The translations under genes and the position numbers were made by a program. A model generated the notes under the pieces. The model ran no database searches and had not been told where the DNA came from. It saw only the letters and a list, made by a program, of their open reading frames with translations. A stretch of 64,000 nucleotides of DNA from Trebouxia sp. TZW2008 (lineage: Eukaryota > Chlorophyta > Trebouxiophyceae > Trebouxiales > Trebouxiaceae), in the NCBI GenBank assembly GCA_002118135.1, contig BDIU01000127.1, positions 1-64,000 on the forward strand, read 5' to 3'. Every line of letters starts with the position of its first letter. The first letter of the stretch is position 1. Of the stretch, positions 20,367 to 56,581 are shown one piece after another.

Positions 20367-23300
20367 TCAATCATCTTCAGACTGCATCATATTGGCATCT
20401 GCATTTTCCTTGTCAGCCGCCTGCAGTCCATACGCAAAGTCATGTCGCTGCAGAATGTCGACGTTCTTGGGGAAAGCAGCGCTGCTGCTGGGTCATCGCA
20501 AGTTTGTGTGCTGTTCGACGTAGGCCGCACAAGACCTGACACTGTCATTACAATAAGCAATCTGCAGCTGTAGCCCATGACATGATGCAACATGCATAAG
20601 GATGCAGTGCAGCAAATCACCTCGTCATCTGGCTTCCTGTACTCGAATCTGAAGATGAAGCCATTGCCAAGAACAGCAAGCAGATGTCGACAGTCTGGAG
20701 AGATGCCGCACGCCCTGACTGGCGCGGAGACTTTGATGGGTGCCACATGCGCCATGCGCTTGCCATCTGTCGAGTCAAAGACATATACATCGCCCGTGCT
20801 GTTGCCCTGCATCAATTTAGCAACATTCAGCATGCAAGTGCAGGCTGTTGACATGTCAATGGGTTTGGTTGGGCACATTTGTCTTGAATAGCTGTGGCAG
20901 TCAGTCGCTTGCACGTGCTCACAGTGCTTGGATACTCATGCTGCCAGTCCCATTCACACCAAGTAAGTATGCATCAAAGGCAAAGCATTATGGCTGTGAC
21001 TTTTTTCAAGCTGATCTACAGAGCTGGACAGTCATGAAAGAGATGCTCACCACACAAATATATGCACCATCTGGAGTCGCGCCAAAGTGGCAGCGTGACG
21101 ACCAGCCTCCTCCTATTGTACAAGAAGGTACCTGCATAAGACGCCCAGGTATGCTTGCTGTCTGCATTGGTGTTTATGGTTGGCTGCAAGCTGCTGCTAA
21201 GGCCTGCTATAGGAAGATGAGAGCCAGTTCAACAGTCAGCAGCTCAATCAGGCTTGATAAGCATGGGCGTTTTGCAGGAAAGGGCTTGCAGGGAAGTCAA
21301 CCACGCTGGTCACCACGAAATCATTTTGCAATCCAGAAGCAACCCAGGGTTGCTGCCCAAGAAGGAATGATGAGCAATAGTGTGGTTAATTGTGAAGGGC
21401 GGGCATGCCTTTGTTTGGCCTGTCATGCACATCATGATCAGATGCAGCTTGGCAAGCCACTTGCCACTCACCTTCCAACTTGCTAACTGCTTCCTACTGG
21501 TCATGTCCCAAACACACATGCGACCATCCTGTGACTTGGTTGCCAGCCTCTGATGGTCGAGAAACATCTGCACATTCATTCATACATAATGTGCATGCGA
21601 GCTTCCAAGCTAAATTTGCAAGCATGAACTGGCTTCGTCATGCAGTCTTAACATGGCAATGCAGCTGGCATTCAGGGATTGCCAAACAGCATGAGCAGCA
21701 TAGCACCATATCACACAAGTAGATGAGGTTGGTATGCATCAAGCTAGAGCTGGCAAGAGTTTACTGGCTATATGCAATAGCAGCAATGGGCACATGCGTC
21801 AGATTGCTGCATGGTCGAATTCCAGGCAAATGCGCACAGGGACAACGGAGCCTCAGCTACCATGTGCAGTTTCAGTCAAGCAGCTGTCACAAGCAAGCTG
21901 CCCACGAGCGTTGCTGCTGCATGCCAATGTCCCACCATGCAATCTATTGTCTCTGAGTGCTTGCCGCTGGTACTGCATTCCATGACAACAGGCTCATGCT
22001 GGCCATTGACAGGCATCTGCAGACAATGACAGCTGTATCAGTGAGTAGTGCACAATGAAGCAGGACGTGTGTCAAGGGCTTGCTGTCCCCCCAGTCAGAC
22101 AAGGACAAGGAGACACATTTCTGCTCAAGTGGGCAGGCACCTGTGGTGCATACTATGTATAACACTAGCAGGGACTTGCATACTGCGCTGCAGTAAGCAT
22201 GCTTGATTGCTTGTTTGCCTGCCGGTGACGCATTGCATGGCATTCAGAAGCAGCAGACAGCAGGCACAACATTCATGGGATTGCCTGCTCTTGCCGGCCT
22301 TACCTGTGACTGCTGCTTATTGGTCGAGTCAGTCTGCTGTGTTTGCTGAGGGAGTTGATAGCTGTGCAGAGCCCCCTTTTTGCCACCAGTGATAAGACCG
22401 GTGCCGTCTGGAGTCACAGTCTGCAGTCATGAAGTTGTAGCTGAAGAGATTGTGAGCAACACTTGGCTGTGACACAAACATTGCAGCTTTCTGCTTGCGC
22501 GTTGTTTACTGTACACTGCAGCCAATATGGGCGAGCATGTGAGGATCTTGGGACATAAAAAGGGTGCAGTTCCATGACTTTAAATGCTCTGCCCAGGGTC
22601 TGAGCACAGTCTAGCATGGCTTCTTCAGCTTGGTTGCCACAATTTTGTACAGCTGCTGACGCAATCATGCAAGTGAATAGCAGTCGGAGATGAAGCCACA
22701 AAATTGCTACGAGACTCTTTGAGATGGTTGGCAAGTTCCACCCAATCTGCATGGCTGTTGGTGGACTCATGGGCAACATCAGCAAAATGCGCTGCCAATT
22801 TTGTGACGCACAGATGCTACACGATCGCATTTGTTGCAAAATATCGACGCTTTTATGCGCTGTCAAGACAAGCACTGACATCAGCCTTGTGGGCAAGGTC
22901 CAATAAGGCTGACAATGTAAGGCTTCCAATGCAAGTGCATTTCAATAGACGCGATGAAAGCTTACCAAGCATGAAGACTCTATGTTGTAGCTTGCCAAAC
23001 ATTGCTCACGTGCAATGTTCCACACCCTTGCATTGCCATCTTTTGACAGGGAAGCCAACAAGCCAGGCCTTTCTGAGCATGCTGAAAGATCCACAACATC
23101 TTTCACATGGCCTGCACCGGCAGTCACGCTCAATGCAAAGCTAGTCTGAGATCACTGACTGCCTGAAAGTTAGAAATGACAGCTTTGCAGACAAGTTTGT
23201 TGCCTACATTACATGCTGGTACATGCTGGCCATGATTGTGTTAGCTTGTAAGTAGCTTGTTGATTAAGATACATACCTTGCAGTAGTTTGAACACGCGTG

Positions 23301-24381
23301 CTTCAACTATGCTGATGACAGATATGTTGAGGTCTGCTCCTGCCACCGCCTGCAGATATCTTCATATACAGACGATGGTGCATGCAGGACCTTCAGTAGA
23401 TCCAGCACACATAGGTTTGACAGACGTACCAGTAACGCATCACCATGCGGATGCTGCGTAATGCCATCAGCGCTCAGCCATGTGCAGACATGCAGCTCCT
23501 GCAGTCATGGCCATTGTCAATTAAGGATGGTCATCCAGTGGTGAACAGAGCAATCGCGAAAGATTGCATGTCACTTACTCCGCCGTCTGCGTGTTCTGAT
23601 TTCTGGTTGCTGAAGTTGACAACAACAGCGATGAAGTCTCCCATGTGCAGGTCATCATAGATTGTTGCCTGCATGAAAAGATGCATCCGCCGTCATGCTT
23701 GCATACAGACATGCCAGTGACGCAGTCTGGCACTGGCTTTTGCTGCACCTGGTCTTTGCCAACAGTTGCAAATAAGTTCTGCATGCCACCTTGGGTATAG
23801 TTGAATGCTAGGTGGTGTACTGGGGAGCAATGGCTTTCCTGCATCAGCAGGCAGCGTCTTCGACCTTTGAAGGGCGGGTGATCACAGCAAAGACGTGGAC
23901 GTGCATCCCTCGTCATCCCATGAAAGCTTGAACAAAGTATCATACGCGGGCTTGTGATAGCCTCTGCGCACCTTGATCACGGTTTTCAGCTTGAGATTTT
24001 TAAGCGCGATCTTGCGATGTGCCGCATCACCACCTGCTTGCTCTATGTCAGCTTTGCGGTGCCAGAGGAGGCTTGCCTCTTCAGCATTCATGCCCTTGCC
24101 CAGACTCAGCCTCAGTATGCTGAAACGTTGAGGCAACACAAGCGACTGCTATAATGCTGAATTCTGGTTTCAGATGCTTTGCCTTCGTTGTCTGGCCCTC
24201 ACACCACAGCACGAACAACAGCCATTTGCCGGAGCGTCCCGGCCGCACTGCATGTCACCAAGACTAGATAGATGCGGCATACATACACGTTGAAAGTTGG
24301 CATTGCAACAACGCATTCAACAGATTGCGTGTCTTCGTATAAGCAAGCTTCTGCATGCTCTTGCCCGTGTTGAGGGTCCAT
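20367..24381 (-). CDS. WD40-repeat-like protein, family not identified
   Basis: Twelve exons: 24381-24289, 24145-23972, 23838-23749, 23668-23579, 23349-23277, 23111-22966, 22420-22304, 22016-about 21936, 21567-21472, 21131-21051, 20806-20621 and 20447-20367. They total about 436 codons in consistent phase; only the exon 8 donor is uncertain. Beta-propeller strands recur: HHLAFNYTQGGMQNLFATVG, LLASLSKDGNARVWNI, VTPDGTGLITGGKKGALHSY, QRLATKSQDGRMCVWDMTS and TGDVYVFDSTDGKRM, each resembling the HxxxV..GD..V.VWD pattern of WD40 blades. The C-terminus is a short acidic tail (ADANMMQSEDD). WD40 propellers are protein-interaction scaffolds. The spacing is reminiscent of EED or LRWD1-like propellers, but I cannot assign an orthologue. 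The start codon lies only 68 bp from that of the divergent sirtuin gene. Confidence 0.8.
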
Positions 24382-24449
24382 CACGGCCTGCGTTCAATGA
24401 CGTTCAGTCGTCACAGCAGACACTTGTTTAAAGCAGCTTCCAGCATACG
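24382..24449. promoter_or_regulatory. 68-bp divergent spacer, WD40 / sirtuin
   Basis: Only 68 bp separate the two proposed start codons. The spacer must include both 5' untranslated regions and leaves almost no room for two independent promoters. Either the genes share a bidirectional promoter, their promoters overlap the opposite coding region, or one start codon is assigned too far upstream. No TATA box is visible. Confidence 0.5.
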
Positions 24450-27416
24450 ATGCAGCGTCCAGCAGGCAAGCACGTCCGTGGATCTGTCAGCTGTTGCAAG
24501 TGCTGCAGCTCTCTGGCTTGCCTAACAGCAATGCGATTACAGGGTCCTTTGGATGTCAGATTCCAATCTGCTGCATCTGCACACACTGCCACATTGCCAA
24601 ATAAGCAGCGCCCAGGCCAGGTATACCATGCTCAGCCTGACGTTGCCTGTATACACTGGGTCACACACAGTGTCACCAAACTCATGACTTACAATGTTGC
24701 AGGACAGAATCACTTCAGATGGGCGGCTGATCACAGATCCTCAAAATAGACCTGACTCTGGCGCTGCTCAAAGCTCAAGCAGTCCAGCAGCATCAAACAC
24801 AAAGCGGCCAGCAGGTGTACCTGTGACAGCACCAGCAACCCCTCCGATCTCCAATTCGCAGCTTGCACAGCTTGTGGACTTTGTGACCAGCTGCAAGCGG
24901 CTGGTAGTTCTGACTGGGGCAGGCTGCAGCACAGAGTCCAACATCCCAGACTACAGAGGCCCTAAGGGCGCGTACTCTACAGGCTTCCAGCCTATGACAC
25001 ATCAACAGGTACAGCCAGATGCCGCAGCTGGGTGTCTGGAGCTGCGGTTCACATTGCTGCCCCAGGACTTGCACCATGATGCAACATAAGCTGGCACAAA
25101 CAATATGCTTTGCCAATGATGGATGCGAATGGCCGCTGCTGTTTGCGAATCATTGCACTCTGCAGTTCATCAGCTTCATCAGACAGGTCACCCATTGGCC
25201 CTGGTGTTTTTAAGCAAACAAGGGGCTATACTGCTGACCTCGTTATCCAACAGAGGCAAATGTTGTCCAAACAACAATACACACTTATAGTAAGGGTGTC
25301 AGCTGGTTGCAACAAACATATCTCATGATCATGTGTGTGATTGCAGTTCATGGCGACTGACGAGCGTAGGGCGAGGTACTGGGCAAGAAGCTTTGCGGGT
25401 TGGCATGAGTTTGCCGCTGTGCGGCCCAACAGGGCGCACTATGCCTTGGCTCAGCTGCAGCGCATGGGCTGGGCTCAGGACATCATCACCCAGAATGTGG
25501 ACCGCTTACACCACAAAGCTGGCTCCAGAGACATCATAGAGCTGCATGGCACGACGCATAGGTGCAGATGTGCACACACTGTCTGACTTGCATACAGAGC
25601 CGCCCATGTGCGTCCAAGGCAATGCTTGCTGTATTCACAATGCAATGTAGGGGCTAGTGAGTGTATCTGGTGTCTGCAAAGTGCCTGGAGAGCATGTGCT
25701 TGAAGCTTCCAGCATGTGTGCGTTGGCTTGCCAAACTTGCTCATTGTGAGCATGTACTTCACAGCAGGTCACACTACAATGAGTACACTCCTGCTCCATC
25801 ATGGCCATTTCCTGCACCAGTAATTCTTGCTATTGTCAAGTGTCAGAGAACCTGCACAAGTTGTGGCTGTTGACACTGCACAGGGTGTTCTGCATGAGCT
25901 GTCAGAACAGCACTTGTAGAGAGAACTTTCACCGGCAGCTGGAGGACACTCTGAGCACAATGAACTTGCGTGTTTGTCATGCAATGTAATCCTGCACAAA
26001 AGGTGACTAGTGACGTGATGTGCAGGGTCATCTGCATGAGCTGTCAGAACATCACGCATAGGGAGGACTTTCAGCGGCAGCTGGAGGACATGAATCCAGA
26101 TGCCGCTATGGCCATCAAGCGCATGGTGGAGGCAGAGCTGCTGCTGAAGAAGAGGAGGGGGCCGCTGCACCCTTCCACAGAGGATGAGATCAGGCAGGCA
26201 GCTGAGGTCTGTGCATCAGAGCATCACTTTCACACAGTGATCCCTGTGCACAGCCTACAGCATAATGTTGATGTTGATTACATGTTACGTGCATTTGGTG
26301 ATTGCAAGCCTAACCAAGGTCTGCCCATCATGCAAGCAAGTTCGGTCCATGCATGAGAGCATCAGACACACAGGACCAAAGCACAGCATGCTTATGCATG
26401 TGTATAGAGCGTAAAGGTATTGCATGCATAATCAAGATCAGAGCATGCAAGCATATTTGCAATCAGCTCGTAATGCAGGCAGCTGAGGTCTATGCATTAG
26501 ATGCATTTGTTACACATTGTGCATGACATATTGTGCTTTACGTTTGCAGGAGGGCAATGTGATCATGCAACCAGATGGCGAAGTTGACATTCCAGTGAGG
26601 AGGCCAGATGGTGATGTGGAGCTCAAGGGTGCTGGGGAGCACTTCTACTTCCCTCCTTGCTCACAGTGTGGCGGCATCCTCAAGCCCAATGTGGTGTTCT
26701 TTGGTGACACCATACCCAAGCCCAGAGCTTTCAGGTGACAAGTCGTTGTTCGTCTGGCAGACGCCGCAAACCTTGTTGCCAATGCATTCATGGTAAAGAC
26801 CTTGATCTCAAGCACGTAACACATTGCACAAACAACCCTCTGGTGGTCTACATAGTAGCCGGCTGTGCTTCAGCCCTTTCAAATTGCTTGATGTGCCCCA
26901 ATGCGCTGCAAGCCTCATTCACGTCACAAGTGTGCTGGCATGTGGATACGCAAGCTACCTGAACAACAGGCTGCAGCACAGGATGTCGTGAGTGCTGACC
27001 TGCCTCTTGTTCTGCATCTGCTGCATGCCCAGACTTGTGGGCTGTTTTCAGACCTTAGATCCTTCCGCATTTGCCATACATATTCCTTGTGGTGCAAAAA
27101 CGCTTCTGACAACTCAGCATCCGACAGGAACTATCACTGACAGTCTGAGCATGTGGTGTGCAGTGCAATGAGCTTGGCACAGACCTGTGATGGGCTGTTG
27201 GTGGTGGGCTCCTCCCTGCAAGTCTACTCAGCATTCCGCCTAGCTAAGGCTGCAAAGCAAGCTGATGCCTCACTTGCTCTTCTGACTGCTGGCTGGACTC
27301 GAGCTGATGACATTGCTGACATGAAAGTGGAATGCCTGGCTGGCGAAGTGCTGAGCAGAATGGCAAAAGATCCTGCATTGCTTGTTCCCAGGACGTATGA
27401 AACTGCTGCTGCTTGA
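24450..27416 (+). CDS. Mitochondrial-type class II sirtuin (SIRT4-like)
   Basis: Six exons: 24450-24620, 24703-25008, 25347-25561, 26026-26206, 26550-26734 and 27164-27416. They total 437 codons with matching phases. Sirtuins are NAD-dependent deacylases or ADP-ribosyltransferases. Landmarks are the NAD-binding LTGAGCSTESNIPDYRG, the catalytic TQNVDRLHHKAGS with ELHGTTH (His base), zinc-binding Cys pairs CMSC and CSQC, VVFFGDTIPKPR, and LLVVGSSLQVYSAFR. The GAGCSTES and VGSSL.V motifs fit class II (SIRT4 / plant SRT2). Exon 1 encodes a 57-residue leader rich in Arg, Cys, Ser and Ala with few acids (MQ RPAGKHVRGSVS...), suggesting mitochondrial import. Between the two Cys pairs lies an insert (RRPDGDVELKGAGE) as in plant SRT2. 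Introns 3 and 4 contain decayed copies of exon 4 edges. TGTAA motifs occur 106 and 118 nt after the stop. Confidence 0.93.
25884..25960 (+). repeat. Upstream copy of sirtuin exon 4 acceptor edge
   Basis: In intron 3, 142 bp before exon 4, a copy of its first about 70 bases follows a TGCACAG acceptor. It encodes VFCMSCQNSTCRENFHRQLED against the true VICMSCQNITHREDFQRQLED (21 residues each, differing at six), so the zinc CxxC pair and the frame survive. No convincing donor follows, so it is probably not a usable alternative exon. The preserved frame suggests a young duplication. Confidence 0.85.
26475..26518 (+). repeat. Downstream copy of sirtuin exon 4 donor edge
   Basis: In intron 4, 281 bp after the real exon 4 end, the sequence GCAGGCAGCTGAGGTCTATG recurs with its flank. 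It copies the last codons (QAAE) and the GTCTGT donor at 26207. The repeated donor reads GTCTAT. Confidence 0.8.
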
Positions 27417-28117
27417 GATGTGCACTTGTTGCGGCGCCATGCCTTTATGGTCTCCATTGTTGCTTCAAATTCTTTATTGTGTTGACACACGCTTGTACAG
27501 CCTTGTATATCATTGATTTTATGTAACCTGCATTGTAACAGATTGTATGCTCTTGAGTAACGGTCAGCCAACTAGCCTAGTAGGCAGCCCAGCCTGCTTT
27601 GTCTAGTTCTAGATCTAAAACATTCCGAAGCAACATCCCACCATGATGACACAAGCTCTGTGCGAAGATGGCATGACAACGCATCATGTGATGGCAGCGC
27701 CTGAAATATGCATACATGGGAGACAACCGCAATACAAAGGCCACGGGCATGGTGGATGTCAGACGCAGAGAGCATCCGTCTCAAAAAGCCATTCACTTCA
27801 ATCGAGGACCGGGAAGTGCCCCATAGGAGCCATTGCATTGACTGAGCCAGGCATGCAAAATCTGATGTCACATAACTCGCGAATTCTGCCATGGTCGTGA
27901 TCAAGGTCTGTACATTCTATGTACTGACGGCACCTTGTCATGTCTAGATCTTGCAATGTCGAAATGTCAAGACAGCTTTGACTGCAAGCTGCTTGTAGTG
28001 CATGCGCAGTACGCACAACAGGCGCATTCATCACATGATGTGTCGGCAACATTGTGACACCATTATTTGTCAGGGCAGGGACCGGAAATGAGCCAAACTG
28101 CTCAGGGCACCATGACC
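27417..28117. terminator. Convergent 3' ends, sirtuin / Nudix gene
   Basis: The gap between convergent stop codons. TGTAA at 27522-27526 and 27534-27538 suits sirtuin polyadenylation. No TTACA was noticed close to the Nudix stop, so the 3' end of that gene is not placed. The remaining 550 bp show open frames on both strands but no splice-supported exon. Confidence 0.5.
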
Positions 28118-31100
28118 TCACAGCTTGCTAAACCATGACGTCTGTCTGTCAGCCCAGGACTTGATCAGGTGATGAGCTATAGCTGTTGGCGGTGGTATCC
28201 AGAAATCTACGCCTTCACTAGGTTTTGCACTGCCACCTGCAAGATATGAACAGCATCTCAAACATGTGCTCAATTCTTAATTTGTTGGCATCATTCTAAA
28301 CTCAGCCAAAACAGCAGACGATGCATTGGCAGATGCTCACTTGATTGTCTGCAAGCATTGGCAAGCAATGGCAGCTTCAAATGTGCATCAGTCACCACAA
28401 TGCGTGTGTTGCTTGGCTGAACAGGCTGACATCAGACCATGTTGACAATGACTTGCCTGGCCAAATAGTCTCAGGTTGAACCAGAACCCATGTGATGTGG
28501 TGGCTGAAGAGCATGTGAGGCTATCTGGCATAACAGATGCTATCAAAGCAGCAAAAGAAATGCTCAGCAATGGCAAATGGCAGCTACGGCTGTCAACTTG
28601 TGAGAAGTGGGGAGGATTACCTTGATATGGTGTGTCCATGCGTTTGCTGTCCTCCACAGCTTTCTTCAGCTGCTCACGAGTGCACCATCGCACATCATCC
28701 ATTTCAGATTCATCCATATGGAGTGTGTCGCTTGTAGCTTTTGCAATGCAGCCGATCATGAGCTCACAGGTCCCACCACGACCTGCAAAACATCAGAATT
28801 TGGCTGTGAAGGACTTCTGATGATCTTAGCTTGTGGCTTTGCTGCTGTAGCCTCTTTTGCTTGCTTGTCAGCCTCCTTCTCAGCAGTCCCACGACACAGA
28901 CAAGCACTGGACTTGAGCAAGTTGATGATGTGGCCCAATCGGCAAGTTGGTCAGCCAGTCAGTCATCACTGCTGTCCTTCAGTTCCAGCACCAAGCACAC
29001 AAGCCATAGTGCATAGTCAGAAATAAGCGCACAGCAGCATCTACCTCACCCAAACAATTGATGAATCAATCGACAAGTCAGTCAGCCAGCCAGGCAGCCA
29101 GTCAAGGCCGTTGTCTTTGACCTCTAATGTTGATTGCCTACCCATGGGCCAAGGCTGGGAGCCAGCAATGTGCACCAGGCCGACATCAATGCCAGACACC
29201 TCATGCTTGTGCAGATGCATAATGTTGGATGGCATTGCTTACCGATAAGCCATGTTGGGGAGCCAGCATAGTGCACTGGGGCCACATCAACCCAGACACC
29301 TCATTCATGTGGGCCAAAAGCACATTGCTGGCTCCCAATCATGGCCTGCCGGTAAGCCATGCCATCTAGCATTTTGCATCTGCATGCTTGACAAGTCAGA
29401 TACACACTACGAAACAACATAGCTGACCCATGCATACCGCGGACTGACATTGCTTACCCATAAGCCAGGGTCGTGAGGAAGCAATGTGTGCTGGGCCCAC
29501 GTCTATGCCAAACTCTTCATGCTACACCGGAAAGATGCGTCAATGCACGAACAATGCTGACCACGCATTACGCACACTGACATTGCGTACCCATGGGCCA
29601 AGGCTGGGAGCCAGCAATGTGTACAGGGCCCACATCAATGCCAGATTCTTCATGCACCTCCCGCCTGCAAGCCTCCTCAATGGTTTCGACTTGCTCCACG
29701 AAGCCGCTGAGGCAGGTGAGCATGCTGTTGTGCCGTATTGTCTTGGCTCTGCCTAGCAAAACCTTGGAGCCGTCAGCAGACTCTACAAGCATGATGGCCT
29801 GCAGTGGATCAAGATGTGTTCAGTATTGGTTGAGTCAACCCACAAAATGATGCCGTTGTGAACAGTAAAACACACTATGTACAACAGCATGCTACGTGCA
29901 TGCACCATCAACCGTTACTGTTGGGCAACAATGTGTATCCGTGAAGAGCAGAAGCCTCTGTGAAGCAAGAAACAAATTACTGCAAAAACCAGCATTTTGT
30001 CAGGTAAACAACTGCATGTGCCATTGTAGTGCCATGGATCCATGACTGCAGAGTGCACACTGAGCATATCAATGTAGCAAGACCATACAATATGCTAAGG
30101 CGTACAAAGGTTTCAATGTATGCAAGCAAGTCTGCCGGCAGCCTGCAGCGTCACCAACGGATTCTAGTGGCAACAAACGGCAACAATGCATGCAATGCAG
30201 CGTACCACTGGGTCAGTTCTGGGATAAAGTCTGTGAGACTTGTCTTTTGTACAGCGTCGCTTGGCGCCTGCCTCTATCGGTATTGTTTCAGCTCCACAGC
30301 GGCCACAGAAGCCATTGGCCTGCACTCAAGCATACTCTGATATGCAAGACAAATGGTCAATGCAGAATGGCTGCACGACTTTCACTGCCTCATAGCTTGC
30401 ATGGGCCTGAGCTGCAAGGTAGCCATATTGCCATGTAACAAATGCTGCATTGAGAAAGTGTGTGAGTTTGACCTGTATTCAACAGGTTGACATCCAAGAT
30501 TGCACGTGTCTTCACTGGTGGCTGAGTATGTGCCAAGCAGATGCTTCATGCATACTTGAGAACTTGGTGACAGGAGCTTGTCAAAAGTACCTGATGCCAG
30601 CCTGCCAGGGCGACAGCATGACCTGCAACTGCTAAGTCTGTACCGCTGAGATGAGCTACCATTGATCTCAAGTCCTGCATTATATACCCTGCAAAGACAG
30701 CAAGCAACAATGTTGATCTGTACATACTGACAGGCTTTGCTACACGCAGGGCTGTGCGCAATTGCGTATGGTGTACTGATGGCCAAATTGTCACCTTTTC
30801 GCTTAGCAACGTCATGCAAGTGCTCCTGATTGCTGTAAGCAGATGTGTCAATGGCAAAGGACCATGTTTCTCTTGCTGTCTGTCCTAGCAAATATGGGAC
30901 TATAGCTCCTGCTCGCTGATCTGCATCACAGGTGCATGGTGTTATATGCAGTGTTGCTTGTGCGTCATCAATCTTGCTTATCAACAATATGATGCAGGCG
31001 ACTTGCCTGCCACTGTGGTCTGACTGTCTGTCTGTGGGTTAATTCCGTACTCTTGCAAGTCATCTGGAGCAAGCCAGCATAGCTCTATTCGCTGACCGTT

Positions 31101-31457
31101 GCCGTTGCTGCTCTGTTTCGCAAGAACGCTTCTTCCTGTGACTAGCAGGTTGCTGGATCCCTCAAAGGCAGTCCTGACGAAGTTCTCGTTTCGGCGATCA
31201 CCAACACTTCTGTTCAAAGAGTCTCCCCCGAATGATTGATCATCGAGCAGTGACTTGGAGCTGAGTTCGTGGGTCATGCTGTTTGTACTGATGGCAGCGC
31301 GAGCTGTGCGAATCGTGGATGGTCTGGGAGTTCGCAGCAATCCTCCGATTGGCACACGAAATCCACAGGGACGACACGCAGTGAGCATGACAATCGAGCA
31401 GTACGCCCGTCTGCAAGTTCGGTCAACGTCGACAGCAAGTTGTGGTTGCAGTGCCAT
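28118..31457 (-). CDS. Nudix NADH pyrophosphatase with PTS1 (SKL)
   Basis: Seven exons: 31457-31025, 30920-30795, 30688-30591, 30319-30206, 29798-29591, 28782-28621 and 28236-28118. They total 420 codons with matching phases (the exon 1 donor is the least certain). Enzymes of this family (NudC, NUDT12, plant NUDT19) hydrolyse NADH or NADPH, or decap NAD-RNA. Visible parts are an N-terminal domain, a zinc-ribbon-like CGRCG knuckle, the Nudix box G-x5-E-x7-REVHEESGI, and SQPWPMG right after it, matching the SQPWPFPxS signature of NADH pyrophosphatases. The C-terminus reads TAIAHHLIKSW...SWFSKL, and SKL is a canonical peroxisomal signal. The first 60 residues are Arg-rich and lack a fold-like pattern, so they may be an organelle presequence. 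An in-frame Met at codon 61 (31277) would give a PTS1-only form. The second Cys pair of the zinc ribbon is not obvious (RRCTKDKSH). Intron 5 carries exon-5 edge copies. Confidence 0.92.
29130..29525 (-). repeat. Copies of Nudix exon 5 donor edge, one inverted
   Basis: Intron 5 of the Nudix gene repeats the end of exon 5 (coding for GIDVGPVHIAGSQPWPMG, then the donor). Direct copies lie at about 29520-29455 (FGIDVGPAHIASSRPWLMG, donor GTAAGC), 29320-29240 (frameshifted) and 29205-29130 (SGIDVGLVHIAGSQPWPMG, donor GTAGGC). A shorter copy at about 29318-29358 is in the opposite orientation: the plus strand reads CACATTGCTGGCTCCCAATC, followed after a few bases by GGTAAGC. The copy nearest exon 6 is the best preserved. 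Confidence 0.85.
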
Positions 31458-31729
31458 TGTTCGTTTACACAGGAATCTAAACGAAAACTCAAACTCTGCT
31501 GCCTGCCTTGTCGAGTTGCTTGTCCTAGCTCAAGCCGCGCGTGTACTCAATCTTGCTAGCCGATGACACTGTAGTCCTGCGTGCAAACTCATTGGCTTCA
31601 GCGAGACGCGCAGAGGACTCAGCATTTGCCTATCGTGGCAGCAGTTTGACTGATCAGCATGCCTGACACAGACCAGCAGACTAGCGCAGCAGTGCTGTGC
31701 AGAACTTGCGTCCTGATGGACAGTCATAT
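31458..31729. promoter_or_regulatory. 272-bp divergent spacer, Nudix / SMG1
   Basis: Divergent start codons are 272 bp apart, so the two genes probably share this promoter region. No specific element was recognised. An in-frame stop (TAG at about 31680) lies just upstream of the proposed SMG1 ATG and supports that start. Confidence 0.5.

Positions 31730-56581
<24,852 letters not shown>

Noticed and set aside
20848..21486. A 212-codon plus-strand frame
   Set aside because: It overlaps antisense the phase-consistent WD40 exons at 21131-21051 and 21567-21472 and has no splice or family support.
26735..27163. Possible extra sirtuin exon between 26734 and 27164
   Set aside because: Exons 5 and 6 already join in phase and give a continuous sirtuin core (KPRAFSAMSLAQTCDGLLVV).
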